Below, piece by piece: positions 1 through 8,783 of a stretch of 64,000 nt of DNA (position 1 is its first letter; every line of letters starts with the position of its first letter). Under the pieces are notes generated by a model, which had not been told where the DNA came from, searched no databases, and saw nothing but the letters and a program-made list of their open reading frames with translations. The stretch spans positions 496,001 to 560,000 of the forward strand of contig CAWKOG010000016.1 in NCBI GenBank assembly GCA_963851215.1. Direction: 5' to 3'. The position numbers and the translations under genes were made by a program. The DNA is from DATKFM01 sp963851215. GTDB lineage: Bacteria > Pseudomonadota > Alphaproteobacteria > Dongiales > Dongiaceae.

Positions 1-2
1 CC

Positions 3-230
3 GCGCATCCGCTCTGGCTGCGCGAGCTGCTCGCGCTCCCTGACTTCGATACATGGAATGGCGCGCCCGGCTGCAAAAAATGCAAAAGCCGCCGCAAGAT
101 ACTGTTCCTGCGCCGCAAGAAGCTGCTCTGGTGCCCGCGCTGCGAGGGCGCGAAGCTCGCGGCGCATATCGAAGAGTTTGAGCGGCTGGTGGAGGAAAAG
201 CGGCGGGAGCACGAAGCGCCGGGCCGCTGA
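3..230 (+). CDS. Partial zinc-ribbon-like protein (5' end outside window)
   Basis: An open frame runs in from the window edge and ends at TGA 228-230, giving the last 75 residues of a protein. It contains two Cys pairs (GCKKCK and CPRC, about 22 residues apart), a spacing expected of a small zinc ribbon. Between them lies a basic stretch rich in Arg and Lys, and the C-terminus is a charged helix-like segment rich in Glu and Arg. Function is unknown; nucleic-acid binding would be a guess from the charge. An overlapping frame starting at 58 has an atypical Ala/Arg/Ser-rich composition and looks like a shadow. Confidence 0.5.
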   Translation, partial: AHPLWLRELLALPDFDTWNGAPGCKKCKSRRKILFLRRKKLLWCPRCEGAKLAAHIEEFERLVEEKRREHEAPGR

Positions 231-385
231 AGGAAATCAAGGATAACGGTATCCCCGAGTCTTGGAACGTCTGCCGGTGGCACAAAACGCACCCGTGGCA
301 AATTGCGCGTTCCTCCCCTGCCTCGGGAGTTGCCAGAAGCAGTGCCGCCCCCTAAATTCCGCCCGCTCGCAACAAGGGGCCGAAG

Positions 386-583
386 ATGCAAGATTTTAAC
401 CGTTGGATCTGGTGCGGTATCGCGTTTCTGTTCGGCGTCATAGCGCTGTTCGTGTCGGCCCGCGGCGGCCCGGAGCAGCCGGTGGCCTATTATGGCGGGC
501 TGCTGTTCTTCGCCTTCGCCGTCGGCTTCGCGCTCTTTCAGATCAAGCAGCACTTCGACTATCCGGCCAAGCGCCCGCACTGA
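386..583 (+). CDS. Small two-helix membrane protein, unknown function
   Basis: 65 residues with two predicted membrane helices (about residues 7-25 and 35-53) joined by a short Gly/Pro loop, and a short His/Pro/Lys-rich tail. A good ribosome site (AAGGGG, 6-11 bases upstream) supports the ATG. It ends 15 bases from the 3' end of the convergent rRNA methyltransferase gene. No family is recognised. The protein is small and hydrophobic, and codon choice matches its neighbours, so it is probably a real inner-membrane protein. Confidence 0.6.
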   Translation: MQDFNRWIWCGIAFLFGVIALFVSARGGPEQPVAYYGGLLFFAFAVGFALFQIKQHFDYPAKRPH

Positions 584-598
584 CGGCGCCCGCCGCGC

Positions 599-1813
599 TC
601 AATCGAGCGCGATCAACAGCCCTTTCAGATAGGCCGTCTCCGGCAACGCCGGATGCACGGGATGGTCGGCCGCGGCGCCGACCGATTTCAGAATCCTGGC
701 CGGCCGCTCCGCATCCCAGAGGCCCCGCGCCACCTGCTCGGCGAACAGCTCGGGCGTCATGTGATGGGAGCAGGAGGCGATAAACAGGAAGCCGCCGGGC
801 GTGACAATCCGCGCCGCCAGCCGCGCCAGCTTGCGATAACCCCGCGCCGCCTGGTTCAGCTCCTTCTTCGACTTCACGAAGGCCGGCGGATCGGCGATGA
901 CGATATCGAACTTCTCACCCGAGTTTGCCAGCGACGCCAGCCGTTCGAAGGCGTCGCCGCGCTCGAAGCGGCAGCGCGCCGCGACGCCGTTCAGCTCCGC
1001 CGCCTTGGCCGCCAGCGTCAGCGCCGGCTCCGAACTGTCGACCGCCAGGACCGTCTTAGCGCCCGCTCTGGCGGCCTGGATCGCGAAGCCGCCGCTGTAG
1101 CAGTAGACATCTAGCACCCGCGCACCCTTCGCCAGCGCCGCCACCATCGCGCGGTTGTCCCGCTGATCGAAGAACCAGCCGGTCTTCTGCCCGCCCGAGA
1201 GATCGGCCAGGAAGCGGCCGCCATTCTCGGCGATCTCGATCGGTTCGCTGCGCTCGCCCTTGGCCCAGCGCTCATAGGACTCCAGCCCCTCAAGGGTCCG
1301 CATGCCGCCGCTGTTGCGCAACAGCACCGCCGCCGGCTGCAGTACATCGTCCAATGCACCCAGCAGTTCCGGCAATTGCCGCTCCACGCCGGCGCAATTG
1401 ACTTGCACCGCCAGCGTATCGCCGTAGCGATCGATCACCGTGCCCGGCAGACCGTCGGCCTCGGCATGGATCAGCCGGTAATAAGGCGTATCGAACAATT
1501 TCTGCCGCAGGGCCAGCGCCCGCTGCAGCACGTCCGCCAGAAACACCCGGTCCACTTCGGTCTGCACTTCGCGCGACCAGAGACGGGCGGCGATCAGCGT
1601 GCGCGGATTGAACATCGCCGTGCCCAGCGCGCGCCCATCATGGGCCACGAGTTTCACCGTCGCGCCCAGCGGCAGCGCCTTCGCCGCAGCATCCATCGCG
1701 ATCTCGTTGGAATAGACCCAGGGATGGCCGAACAGCATGCGCCGCTGCTCGCCGGCCTTCAGGGTGATCTTCGGGAGCGCTGCCGCCGCCGCATCCTTGC
1801 TCGCGTCATTCAT
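599..1813 (-). CDS. rlmI: Class I rRNA (cytosine-C5)-methyltransferase, RlmI family
   Basis: 404 residues, the normal size for the RlmI/COG1092 family, which methylates a cytosine of 23S rRNA using S-adenosylmethionine. An N-terminal PUA-like domain covers about residues 14-90 (GHPWVYSNEI). The Rossmann methyltransferase domain follows, with the SAM-binding loop VLDVYCYSGGFAIQ at about 233-246, the acidic VDSSEPAL strand end, the catalytic-loop motif IADPPAFVK near 305, and a Cys in ASCSHHM near 350 where the family keeps its nucleophile. It is a single gene, back to back with gamma-glutamyltransferase on the same strand (21 bp gap). The exact target base is taken from the family. Confidence 0.85.
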   Translation of the reverse strand: MNDASKDAAAAALPKITLKAGEQRRMLFGHPWVYSNEIAMDAAAKALPLGATVKLVAHDGRALGTAMFNPRTLIAARLWSREVQTEVDRVFLADVLQRALALRQKLFDTPYYRLIHAEADGLPGTVIDRYGDTLAVQVNCAGVERQLPELLGALDDVLQPAAVLLRNSGGMRTLEGLESYERWAKGERSEPIEIAENGGRFLADLSGGQKTGWFFDQRDNRAMVAALAKGARVLDVYCYSGGFAIQAARAGAKTVLAVDSSEPALTLAAKAAELNGVAARCRFERGDAFERLASLANSGEKFDIVIADPPAFVKSKKELNQAARGYRKLARLAARIVTPGGFLFIASCSHHMTPELFAEQVARGLWDAERPARILKSVGAAADHPVHPALPETAYLKGLLIALD

Positions 1814-1834
1814 GGCGCGGCGACCCTATAGCAG

Positions 1835-3586
1835 CTAGTCGCCGACGGCCACCCCTTCGCGCCTGTTGTCGGCGCCGCCCAGCATGCCCGCCGGCGTCAC
1901 CGCGATGACATGCAGGCCGCTGTTCATGACCGACGGCTTCACCGTATGGCCCAGCACCTGCAGCGCGGTCGCCTGATTCACCAGCAAGGTGCCTGCTTCG
2001 ACCTGCGTTTCCTTGCCCGTATTGGCCATGTTCGGCAGATCGATCGCCGCCTGGGGATCGAGCCGCCAGTCGAGCAGGCCGACCAGCGTTTTGGCCACAT
2101 AGGCGATGATGCGGCTGCCGCCGGGCGAACCCAGCACATAAAGCAGGCGGCCGTCGCGATCGAGCACCATGGTGGGCGCCATGGAGCTGCGCGGCCGTTT
2201 ACCTGGCTGCACGGCATTGGCTACCGGCCGCCCGTCGCGCGTCGGCTCGAAGCTGAAATCGGTGAGCTGGTTGTTGAGGATGAATCCGCCGGCCATCACC
2301 CGGGCGCCGAAGCTGTCTTCCACGGAGGAAGTGAAACTCACGGCATTGCCGTCGCGGTCGACGATGCTGAGATGGGTGGTGGACTCGGATTCCATCTGCG
2401 GCAGCGGCGCCGCCATGCCGCTTTGCAGCCGCAGGTTCCCCGGCGTCACCTTCCAGATCGTATTGCCGAAGAGAATTTGCTGGGAGCGCCGGTTGAGATA
2501 CTTGCTGTCGAGAAGTTCTGCCGTCGGCACCTTCAGGAAATCCGGGTCGCCGACATAGAAATTCCGGTCGGCATAAGCAAGGCGGCTGGCCTCGGCGAAC
2601 AAATGCACCGCCGCCGGGGTGTTCGGGCGGATGTGATTGAAATCGAAACGCTCCAGCAACTTCAGGATCTGCAGCACGGCGATGCCGCCGGAGCTGGGCG
2701 GCGGCGCGCTGCAGATGCGCCATTGCCGATAGTCTGTGCAGACGGGATCGCGCTTCCGCACCGGATAGCGCGCCAGGTCGGCGCGGCTGAGACGGCCGGG
2801 ATTGCCCGGCGCCGTGGCCACGGCATCCACGATCTGTCCAGCGATCTGCCCGCTATAGAAAACATCGGCGCCGCCGGCAGCGATCAGCCGCAGGCTCGCC
2901 GCCAGCGCCGGGTTCTTCAGGAGGGTCCCGGCTTGCAGCGGCAGGCCCTTGGCATCGTAGAAATAGGCGGCCGCTGCGGCGGAGTGCTTGAGATGCTTGT
3001 CTTCGGCGATCGCAGCCGCCAGCCGCGGCGACACCGGGAAGCCCTGCTCAGCCAGACGGACCGCATCGTCGAACAACCGCGCCCAGGGCAGTTTGCCATG
3101 GTCGCGATGCACCTCCTCCAGCAGGCGCAGCACGCCCGGCGTACCCACCGACAGGCCGCCCACGACAGCGTCATAGAAAGGCTTGGGCGTGCCATCGGGT
3201 TGCAGGAACATGTTCGGCGTCGCGCGCGCCGGTGCCGTCTCCCGCCCGTCATAAAAATCCAGATCCCGGCGCTTGCCGTCGTAATACAGCAGGAACCCGC
3301 CGCCGCCGATGCCCGAGGATTGCGGCTCCACCAGCGTCAGCAGGATCTGCGCGGCGATCGCCGCATCCGCCGCGTTGCCGCCTGACCCCAGGATGCGCAA
3401 GGCCGTCTCCGCCGCCAGCGGATGGGCCGCCACCACCATCTCGGATTTTGCCGCGACCGGCTTGCTGGCCGCGGCCGCGGGCTGCAACGCCGCGCCGAAA
3501 ATCCCGCACAGGAAAATTATCAGCAGGCCGATGACGCACACCGGCCGCACCGCGCCTTGGCGCGGCCCCCAGAATTCAGCCCTCAT
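1835..3586 (-). CDS. ggt: Gamma-glutamyltransferase, secreted
   Basis: 583 residues. Gamma-glutamyltransferases cleave or transfer the gamma-glutamyl group of glutathione and related peptides, and mature by autocleavage into two subunits. Residues 14-40 form a signal peptide with an AAAAS cleavage region, placing the enzyme in the periplasm. The large-subunit core shows GGNAADAA and SSGIGGGGFLLYY. The autocleavage motif TTHLSIVDRDGNAVSFT starts at Thr403/404, one of which becomes the catalytic nucleophile. The C-terminal GSPGGSRI oxyanion loop is present. The start is the ATG at 3586 after a G-rich ribosome site. It is divergent from panB, sharing a 239-bp control region. Confidence 0.9.
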   Translation of the reverse strand: MRAEFWGPRQGAVRPVCVIGLLIIFLCGIFGAALQPAAAASKPVAAKSEMVVAAHPLAAETALRILGSGGNAADAAIAAQILLTLVEPQSSGIGGGGFLLYYDGKRRDLDFYDGRETAPARATPNMFLQPDGTPKPFYDAVVGGLSVGTPGVLRLLEEVHRDHGKLPWARLFDDAVRLAEQGFPVSPRLAAAIAEDKHLKHSAAAAAYFYDAKGLPLQAGTLLKNPALAASLRLIAAGGADVFYSGQIAGQIVDAVATAPGNPGRLSRADLARYPVRKRDPVCTDYRQWRICSAPPPSSGGIAVLQILKLLERFDFNHIRPNTPAAVHLFAEASRLAYADRNFYVGDPDFLKVPTAELLDSKYLNRRSQQILFGNTIWKVTPGNLRLQSGMAAPLPQMESESTTHLSIVDRDGNAVSFTSSVEDSFGARVMAGGFILNNQLTDFSFEPTRDGRPVANAVQPGKRPRSSMAPTMVLDRDGRLLYVLGSPGGSRIIAYVAKTLVGLLDWRLDPQAAIDLPNMANTGKETQVEAGTLLVNQATALQVLGHTVKPSVMNSGLHVIAVTPAGMLGGADNRREGVAVGD

Positions 3587-3757
3587 TCCCCCACCCTCTG
3601 GTCCGGTTTCTTCCGGACATTCGCATTAATGCGCTTAAGCTATCGTTTGGCCCGATCCTGCGCCAGCCTGCCGCGCGATAGCAACCTGACCTTGCCGGCA
3701 ACCGGAAAAATCCTGTCCGACCAACCACTTGTATTTTAGCGGCGGCGCAACATATCG

Positions 3758-3774
3758 ATTGTGCAGCGCACAAT
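3758..3774. promoter_or_regulatory. Perfect 7-bp inverted repeat (operator-like) upstream of panB
   Basis: ATTGTGC-AGC-GCACAAT is an exact palindrome with a 3-base spacer, in the ggt-panB divergent region and 51 bases before the panB start. Its size and symmetry fit a dimeric repressor site. The regulator is unknown. Confidence 0.35.
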
Positions 3775-3825
3775 GGAACGCTAGGATTTGCCCTTCTTTG
3801 GGTCTCGCTTGCGGAGGAGGACGCC

Positions 3826-4695
3826 GTGAGCACTGAACGACGCAACCGCCGGATCACCGTACCCGAGCTTCGCGCCCGCAAGGGCGGCGAACCTATCGTC
3901 TGCCTGACCGCCTATACGACGCCGATGGCGCAGCAGCTTGATCACCACTGCGATCTGCTGCTGGTGGGTGATTCCCTGGGGATGGTGGTCTACGGTTTCG
4001 AGACCACGCTGCCGGTCACGCTCGAGCTGATGATCGCCCATGGCGGCGCGGTGCGCCGCGGCAGCGAGCGGGCGCTGATCGTCGTCGACCTGCCCTTCGG
4101 CAGCTATCAGGAATCGCCGGAAGCCGCGTTCCGCGCCGCCGCGCGGGTGATGCAGGAGACCGGCTGCTCTGCCGTGAAGCTCGAAGGCGGCCGCGAGATG
4201 GCCGACACCATCGCTTATCTCACCGTCAGGGGCATACCGGTCATGGGCCATATCGGCCTGATGCCCCAATCCGTGCATAGCGTCGGCGGCTACCGCGCCC
4301 GCGGCAAGGACGAGGCGCAGGCGGCCGACATCATGGCCGACGCCCAGGCCGTCGCCGAAGCCGGCGCCTTCTCCATTGTCGTCGAAGGCGTGGTCGAACC
4401 TCTGGCGCGGGAGATCACCGAGCGCGTCGCCGTGCCCACCATCGGCATCGGCGCCTCGCCCGCCTGCGACGGGCAGATCCTGGTCGTCGACGATCTCATC
4501 GGCATGTTCAACGATTTCACGCCGAAATTTGTGAAGCGCTATGCCGGGATCGGCGAGGAGATCGGCAAGGCCGTGGCGCAGTACGCCGCCGACGTCCGCG
4601 CCCGCCGCTTCCCCGGCCCGGAACACACCTTCTCCCCCGGCCAGCGCCCGCAGCCCCTCACTTCCGTCCCCCCGCGCACCTCGCGGCCGCATTAG
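3826..4695 (+). CDS. panB: 3-methyl-2-oxobutanoate hydroxymethyltransferase
   Basis: 289 residues. It makes ketopantoate from 2-oxoisovalerate and methylene-tetrahydrofolate, the first committed step of pantothenate synthesis. The metal-binding VGDSLGMVV segment (Asp49), the PVTLELMIAHG stretch, the KLEGG motif and the PVMGHIGLMPQS motif of the TIM-barrel family are all intact. The start is GTG, supported by GGAGGAGG 7-14 bases upstream. The last ~25 residues are a Pro/Ser-rich tail longer than in many homologues. panC follows after 100 bp that hold a large palindrome, so the two probably share a transcript. Confidence 0.95.
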   Translation: MSTERRNRRITVPELRARKGGEPIVCLTAYTTPMAQQLDHHCDLLLVGDSLGMVVYGFETTLPVTLELMIAHGGAVRRGSERALIVVDLPFGSYQESPEAAFRAAARVMQETGCSAVKLEGGREMADTIAYLTVRGIPVMGHIGLMPQSVHSVGGYRARGKDEAQAADIMADAQAVAEAGAFSIVVEGVVEPLAREITERVAVPTIGIGASPACDGQILVVDDLIGMFNDFTPKFVKRYAGIGEEIGKAVAQYAADVRARRFPGPEHTFSPGQRPQPLTSVPPRTSRPH

Positions 4696-4707
4696 GTCAA
4701 GCAAGGC

Positions 4708-4774
4708 TCACCACAAAGTCACAAAGGACCACGAAGAGATCCGCTTCTTCGTGTCCTTTGTGACTTTGTGGTGA
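4708..4774. repeat. Large palindromic repeat between panB and panC
   Basis: Two 28-29-base arms (4708-4736 and 4747-4774) are near-perfect inverted copies. The left arm reads TCACCACAAAGTCACAAAGG and continues into ACCACGAAG; the right arm lacks one base in the middle. The loop is about 10 bases. It would form a strong hairpin in RNA. The unusual CACAAAG/CACGAAG wording resembles dispersed intergenic palindromes seen in many bacteria, rather than a terminator with a U-tract. Confidence 0.8.
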
Positions 4775-4795
4775 AACTTTCCTAAGTTCCCAATC

Positions 4796-5647
4796 ATGCC
4801 CGCTGTCATCAGAACCATCGCCGATCTGCGCGCCACCGTCGCCGCATGGCGCCGCAGCAACGAATCCATCGGCATCGTCCCCACCATGGGCGCGCTCCAT
4901 GACGGTCATCTGTCGCTGGCCGCCCACAGCCGCGCCGACAATAAGCGCACCATCGCCACGCTGTTCGTGAACCCGACGCAGTTCGGACCGCAGGAAGATC
5001 TCGCCGCCTATCCCCGCGACGAAGCCGCCGATCTGGCGAAGCTCGAGGCTGCCAATGTCGAAGCGCTCTACGCGCCGTCGGTCGGCGAGATGTACCCGCA
5101 GGGCTTCGCCACCACGGTCACCGTCGCCGGGCTCACCGAACATCTCTGCGGCCCGCACCGCCCCGGACATTTCGCCGGCGTCGCCACTGTCGTCAGCAAG
5201 CTGCTGCTGCAATCGACTCCCGACCGCGCCTATTTTGGCGAGAAGGATTTCCAGCAGCTCCAGGTGATCCGCCGCATGGCCGCCGACCTCGACATTCCCG
5301 TCCAGATCGTCGGCGTGCCCACCGTGCGCGAAGCCGACCGTCTCGCCCTCTCCTCCCGCAATCGCTATCTCAGCGCCGAAGACCGCGCCAACGCCGCCGC
5401 CCTGCCACGCATGCTCGCCGATATCGCCGAGCGGTTGCGCAAGGAGCCCGGCGCCGTCGCCCGCGAACTCGCCTGGGGCATCGATCAGCTCGAAGATGCC
5501 GGCTTCCGGAAGATCGACTACATCGAGGTCTGCGATGAAGCGACGCTGCAGCCAACGCGCAAAGTGACCGCCCCTTCCCGCGTCTTTGCCGCCGCGTGGC
5601 TGGGACGGACAAGGCTGATTGACAATTGGGCGATCGGCGGCGCCTAA
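4796..5647 (+). CDS. panC: Pantothenate synthetase
   Basis: 283 residues, the normal length. It condenses pantoate and beta-alanine with ATP to form pantothenate. The nucleotidyltransferase signature PTMGALHDGHLSL (residues 29-41, HDGH at 35-38) is present, as are GPHRPGHFAGVATVV, the YFGEKDFQQL motif and LSSRNRYLS, the KMSKS-like loop. Its position after panB fits a panBC unit. panD is not in the window. Confidence 0.95.
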   Translation: MPAVIRTIADLRATVAAWRRSNESIGIVPTMGALHDGHLSLAAHSRADNKRTIATLFVNPTQFGPQEDLAAYPRDEAADLAKLEAANVEALYAPSVGEMYPQGFATTVTVAGLTEHLCGPHRPGHFAGVATVVSKLLLQSTPDRAYFGEKDFQQLQVIRRMAADLDIPVQIVGVPTVREADRLALSSRNRYLSAEDRANAAALPRMLADIAERLRKEPGAVARELAWGIDQLEDAGFRKIDYIEVCDEATLQPTRKVTAPSRVFAAAWLGRTRLIDNWAIGGA

Positions 5648-5796
5648 GGGTGCGCGGCAGCCTTGGTCCCGACACAAATCCCTTTCAAGCTCCTAACGGC
5701 CTGTTAATCACCTCTGGCAGTAGAATCGAGCCCGTGGTCCTGACATAGGAATTCTGACGGACTTGCGCATCGTTCAATTCAACCTCGCCCATTGTC

Positions 5797-7600
5797 ATGA
5801 TTGACGTCGACGACCGGAAGCACAGTTCCGTCGCGCTGCATCTCATGCCGGCGCCAGGCGTGCCTGAAGCGGAGTCGCGGCTGCCGACGCGCTGGGAGGC
5901 CGCTCTGTTCGCCGGCAAGGCCTGGTGTTTCCGTATCAGGCGCTGGTTCCATGACGATTTCGGCCGCCGGCTGGTGCGGCTTAAGCGGCAACCGCTTGCT
6001 GCGGCTGCGCCGACGATCGCCCTCTCCCAGAGCCTGCTGTTCCCGAGCGACACGCCGGCGGAGCGCCTGCTGCAGGCGGGCAAGGTGCAAAATCTGCGGG
6101 TCGCCGCCCACTATCTCGATGGTCTGGTGATTCCGGCCGGCGCGCTTTTCAGCTTCTGGGCGCAGATGCCGCGCCCGCGCCGCCGTCTCGGATTCGTGCG
6201 CGGCCGCGAACTGCGCGAGGGCTGCGTCATCGCCAGCGTCGGCGGCGGGCTCTGCCAGCTCAGCAATGCGCTCTACGACGCCGCGCTGAAGGCCGGCTGC
6301 GACATCGTCGAGCGCCATGCCCATTCGCGCCGCATCGAAGGCTCGATGGCGGCGCAGGGGCGCGACGCCACGATCTTCTGGAACTATGTCGATCTGCGCT
6401 TCCGGCCGCCGGTTGATTGCCAACTCCAGGTCGGTCTCGATCGGGATGACCTGAAAGTCACGTTCCGCCGTCTCGGCTCGCCGGCAAAAATCTCCGCGCC
6501 GGTTTCGCGCCGGACATCGCCAGCCGGCACCAGTGCCGATTTGCCCGCGGCGAGCTGCGAGACCTGCGGCATGGTCACCTGTTTCCGCCATGAATTCGGC
6601 GGCGAACCGGGCAACGGCGACATCCACGGCCTGGCTTGTCGATGGCTGGTGGCCGGAGTTCGACGGCTACCTGCGGGAGAACGCCGCGCCGGCCGACTGG
6701 CTGTTCACGCCGCTCGACAGCCGGCGCCTGGGCATTGGCCCCTATCGCTGGAGCAGCGATGGCTTTGCCGCCGTGCGCCAGGCGCCATGGCTTGTTCTCA
6801 GCCGGTCGCTGCGCAGCCGGCGTCTCGCGGCACAAGGCGCGCAGCGGCAGCGCGCGCTCTTGCAGATGGATGAAGCGCTGGCACGGCACTACGCCCGGCG
6901 CCTGCCTTTCATGGCCACCCATCTGGTGGTCAGCCAGACCCTGCTGCCGTTCCTGTGGCGCGACGGCGTTCTCGGCGGCCGCAGTTTCGATGTGTTGATG
7001 ACCCGGTTGCCGCTGGAGGCTCTGCAAACGACGCTTGATCGCGCGGCGCAAGCCTGGCCGATGTCGCCGACCCTGGCGGATTTCCGCGCCGAGCCCACCT
7101 TGCTGGCGGCAGAGCGCGATGCGCTTGCGGCCGCCCGGCATTGGATCACGCCCCACAGCAAGATCGCCCGGTTGGCCGGCGCGAAGGCCAGAAAGCTCGA
7201 CTGGCAGCTCCCGCCGGTGAACAGCCGGAAGTCGAGCGATGACGCGGTACTCTTTCCGGCCAGCACTCTCGGCCGCAAGGGCGCCTATGAACTGCGCGAG
7301 GTTGCACGCGATCTCGGTCTCACAGTCGCCCTGGGCGGCGGCATTCTGGAAGGCGACGGTTTTTGGCACGGCGTTCCCGTGGTTGCCGCCGGCACCGACC
7401 CGCTTTCCACCGCAAGACTTGTCGTGCTCCCGGCTTGGATCGAGGACCAGCCTCGCCGCCTGCTTCGCGCGGTTGCCGCCGGCATCCCGGTGATTGCCAG
7501 CGACGCTTGCGGGCTGGAAGGCGTGCCCGGCGTGACGACGGTTCCCGCTGGCGACGTGGCGGCACTGCGCAACGCCGTCATCGCCGCCACCCAAGGTTAA
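5797..7600 (+). CDS. VanW-domain protein with glycosyltransferase-like C-terminus (frameshifted)
   Basis: The N-terminal half reads in one frame from ATG 5797. It holds a VanW domain at about residues 95-215 (IPAGALFSFW, GRELREGCVIASVGGGLCQL), followed by a Cys motif CETCGMVTCFRHEF. The continuation TAWLVDGWWPEFDGYL runs in the next frame to 7600 and ends with a GT-B-like segment (VVLPAWIEDQPRRLL, GIPVIASDACGLEGVPG). The span is 3n+1, so one extra base between about 6595 and 6630 would restore a protein of about 600 residues. Envelope or cell-wall polysaccharide modification is suggested by the domains only. The substrate is unknown. Confidence 0.7.
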
Positions 7601-7629
7601 GCCGCGCATGCACCCGTGACATGTTGACA

Positions 7630-7652
7630 GGGCGACCGCAGGTCGCCCCTAC
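7630..7652. repeat. Dispersed palindrome GGGCGACCGCAGGTCGCCCC, copy 1
   Basis: The sequence GGGCGACCGCAGGTCGCCCC plus TAC is self-complementary around GACC-GC-GGTC. The same word occurs twice more at 21983-22007 (inverted) and 22064-22088, so it is a dispersed intergenic repeat. This copy sits just ahead of the aminotransferase gene. Confidence 0.75.
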
Positions 7653-7668
7653 TGTGCGCCTGTGCATC

Positions 7669-8775
7669 ATGTTCACTCACCCCTTTACTCCCCTCGTCGA
7701 CAAGCTCCCCTCCACCGTGCCCTTTGTCGGGCCGGAGGCGCAGGAGCGGGCGCGGGGGCGGTTGTTCCGGGCTCGCATCGGCGCCAATGAGAGCGTGTTT
7801 GGGCCTTCGCCCAAGGCAATCGCTGCTATGGAGACGGCGGCGGCCGAGGCGTGGAAATATTGCGATCCCGAGAACCATGATCTGAAGCAGGCGCTGGCCG
7901 CGCATTACAAGATCGCGCCTGACAATATCGTTGTCGGCGAGGGCATCGACGGGCTGTTCGGCTATGTGGTGCGGCTGTTCGTCGAACCCGGCGTTACGGT
8001 GGCGACGTCGCTCGGCGCCTACCCTACTTACAATTTCCATGTGAATGGTTTCGGCGGGCGGTTGGTTACCACGCCCTATGTGGCCGATCGCGAAGATCCG
8101 GACTCGCTGCTGGACCTGGCGAAGCGCGAAAAGACGCGATTGATCTACTTCGCCAACCCCGACAATCCCATGGGAAGCTGGTGGAATGCGGCTGAAGTGC
8201 AGCGCCTGATCGACCGGGTCCCCGAGGGCGCGGTGCTCTGCCTCGACGAGGCCTATGGCGAGTTCGCGCCCGAAGGCACCATGCCGCCGCTGGATGTGAG
8301 CTATCCGCGGCTGCTGCGCTTCCGCACATTTTCAAAAGCCCACGGGATGGCGGGGCTGCGCGTCGGCTATGCCATCGGCGAGGCGTCGCTGATCAAGGCC
8401 TTCGACAAGATCCGCAACCATTTCGGCGTCAATCGCATCGCCCAGGCGGGCGCGCTGGCGGCGCTGGCCGATGGTGCGCATCTGGCAAGCGTCGCCAAAA
8501 GCGTCGCCGGCGCCCGCGACCGCATCGCCGAGATCGCCCGCGACAACGGCCTTAAGCCGCTGCCCTCCGCCGCCAATTTCGTCGCCATCGATTGCGGCCG
8601 CGACGGCAACTACGCCCGCGCCGTGCTGAAGGAGCTGATCGCCAGGGACATCTTCGTCCGCATGCCCGGCGTGGCGCCGCTGGACCGCTGCATCCGCGTC
8701 AGCGCCGGCACCGCCGCCGACCTCGCCGCCTTCGCCGAAGTATTGCCCCAGGCGCTGAAGGCAGCAGCTCAGTAA
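7669..8775 (+). CDS. PLP-dependent aminotransferase, histidinol-phosphate aminotransferase-like
   Basis: 368 residues from ATG 7669 of an open frame that extends further upstream. It is a fold-type I aminotransferase of the HisC/class I-II group. It shows the substrate-arm region RIGANESVFGPSPKAI, FANPDNPMGSWW (PLP-ring Asn and Asp), CLDEAYGEF, and TFSKAHGMAGLRVGY with the Schiff-base Lys at about residue 223. The C-terminal FVRMPGVAPLDRCIRVSAG supplies the carboxylate-binding Arg. No other his genes are nearby, so an aromatic or other substrate is as likely as histidinol phosphate. The region upstream of 7669 contains the dispersed palindrome, which argues against the longer start. Confidence 0.8.
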   Translation: MFTHPFTPLVDKLPSTVPFVGPEAQERARGRLFRARIGANESVFGPSPKAIAAMETAAAEAWKYCDPENHDLKQALAAHYKIAPDNIVVGEGIDGLFGYVVRLFVEPGVTVATSLGAYPTYNFHVNGFGGRLVTTPYVADREDPDSLLDLAKREKTRLIYFANPDNPMGSWWNAAEVQRLIDRVPEGAVLCLDEAYGEFAPEGTMPPLDVSYPRLLRFRTFSKAHGMAGLRVGYAIGEASLIKAFDKIRNHFGVNRIAQAGALAALADGAHLASVAKSVAGARDRIAEIARDNGLKPLPSAANFVAIDCGRDGNYARAVLKELIARDIFVRMPGVAPLDRCIRVSAGTAADLAAFAEVLPQALKAAAQ

Positions 8776-8783
8776 GAGCGCCC

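Noticed and set aside
6595..6630. Programmed ribosomal frameshifting as an explanation of the VanW gene and others
   Set aside because: No slippery sequence with a downstream structure was seen, and the breaks occur in many unrelated genes with the same one-extra-base pattern, which fits sequence error better.
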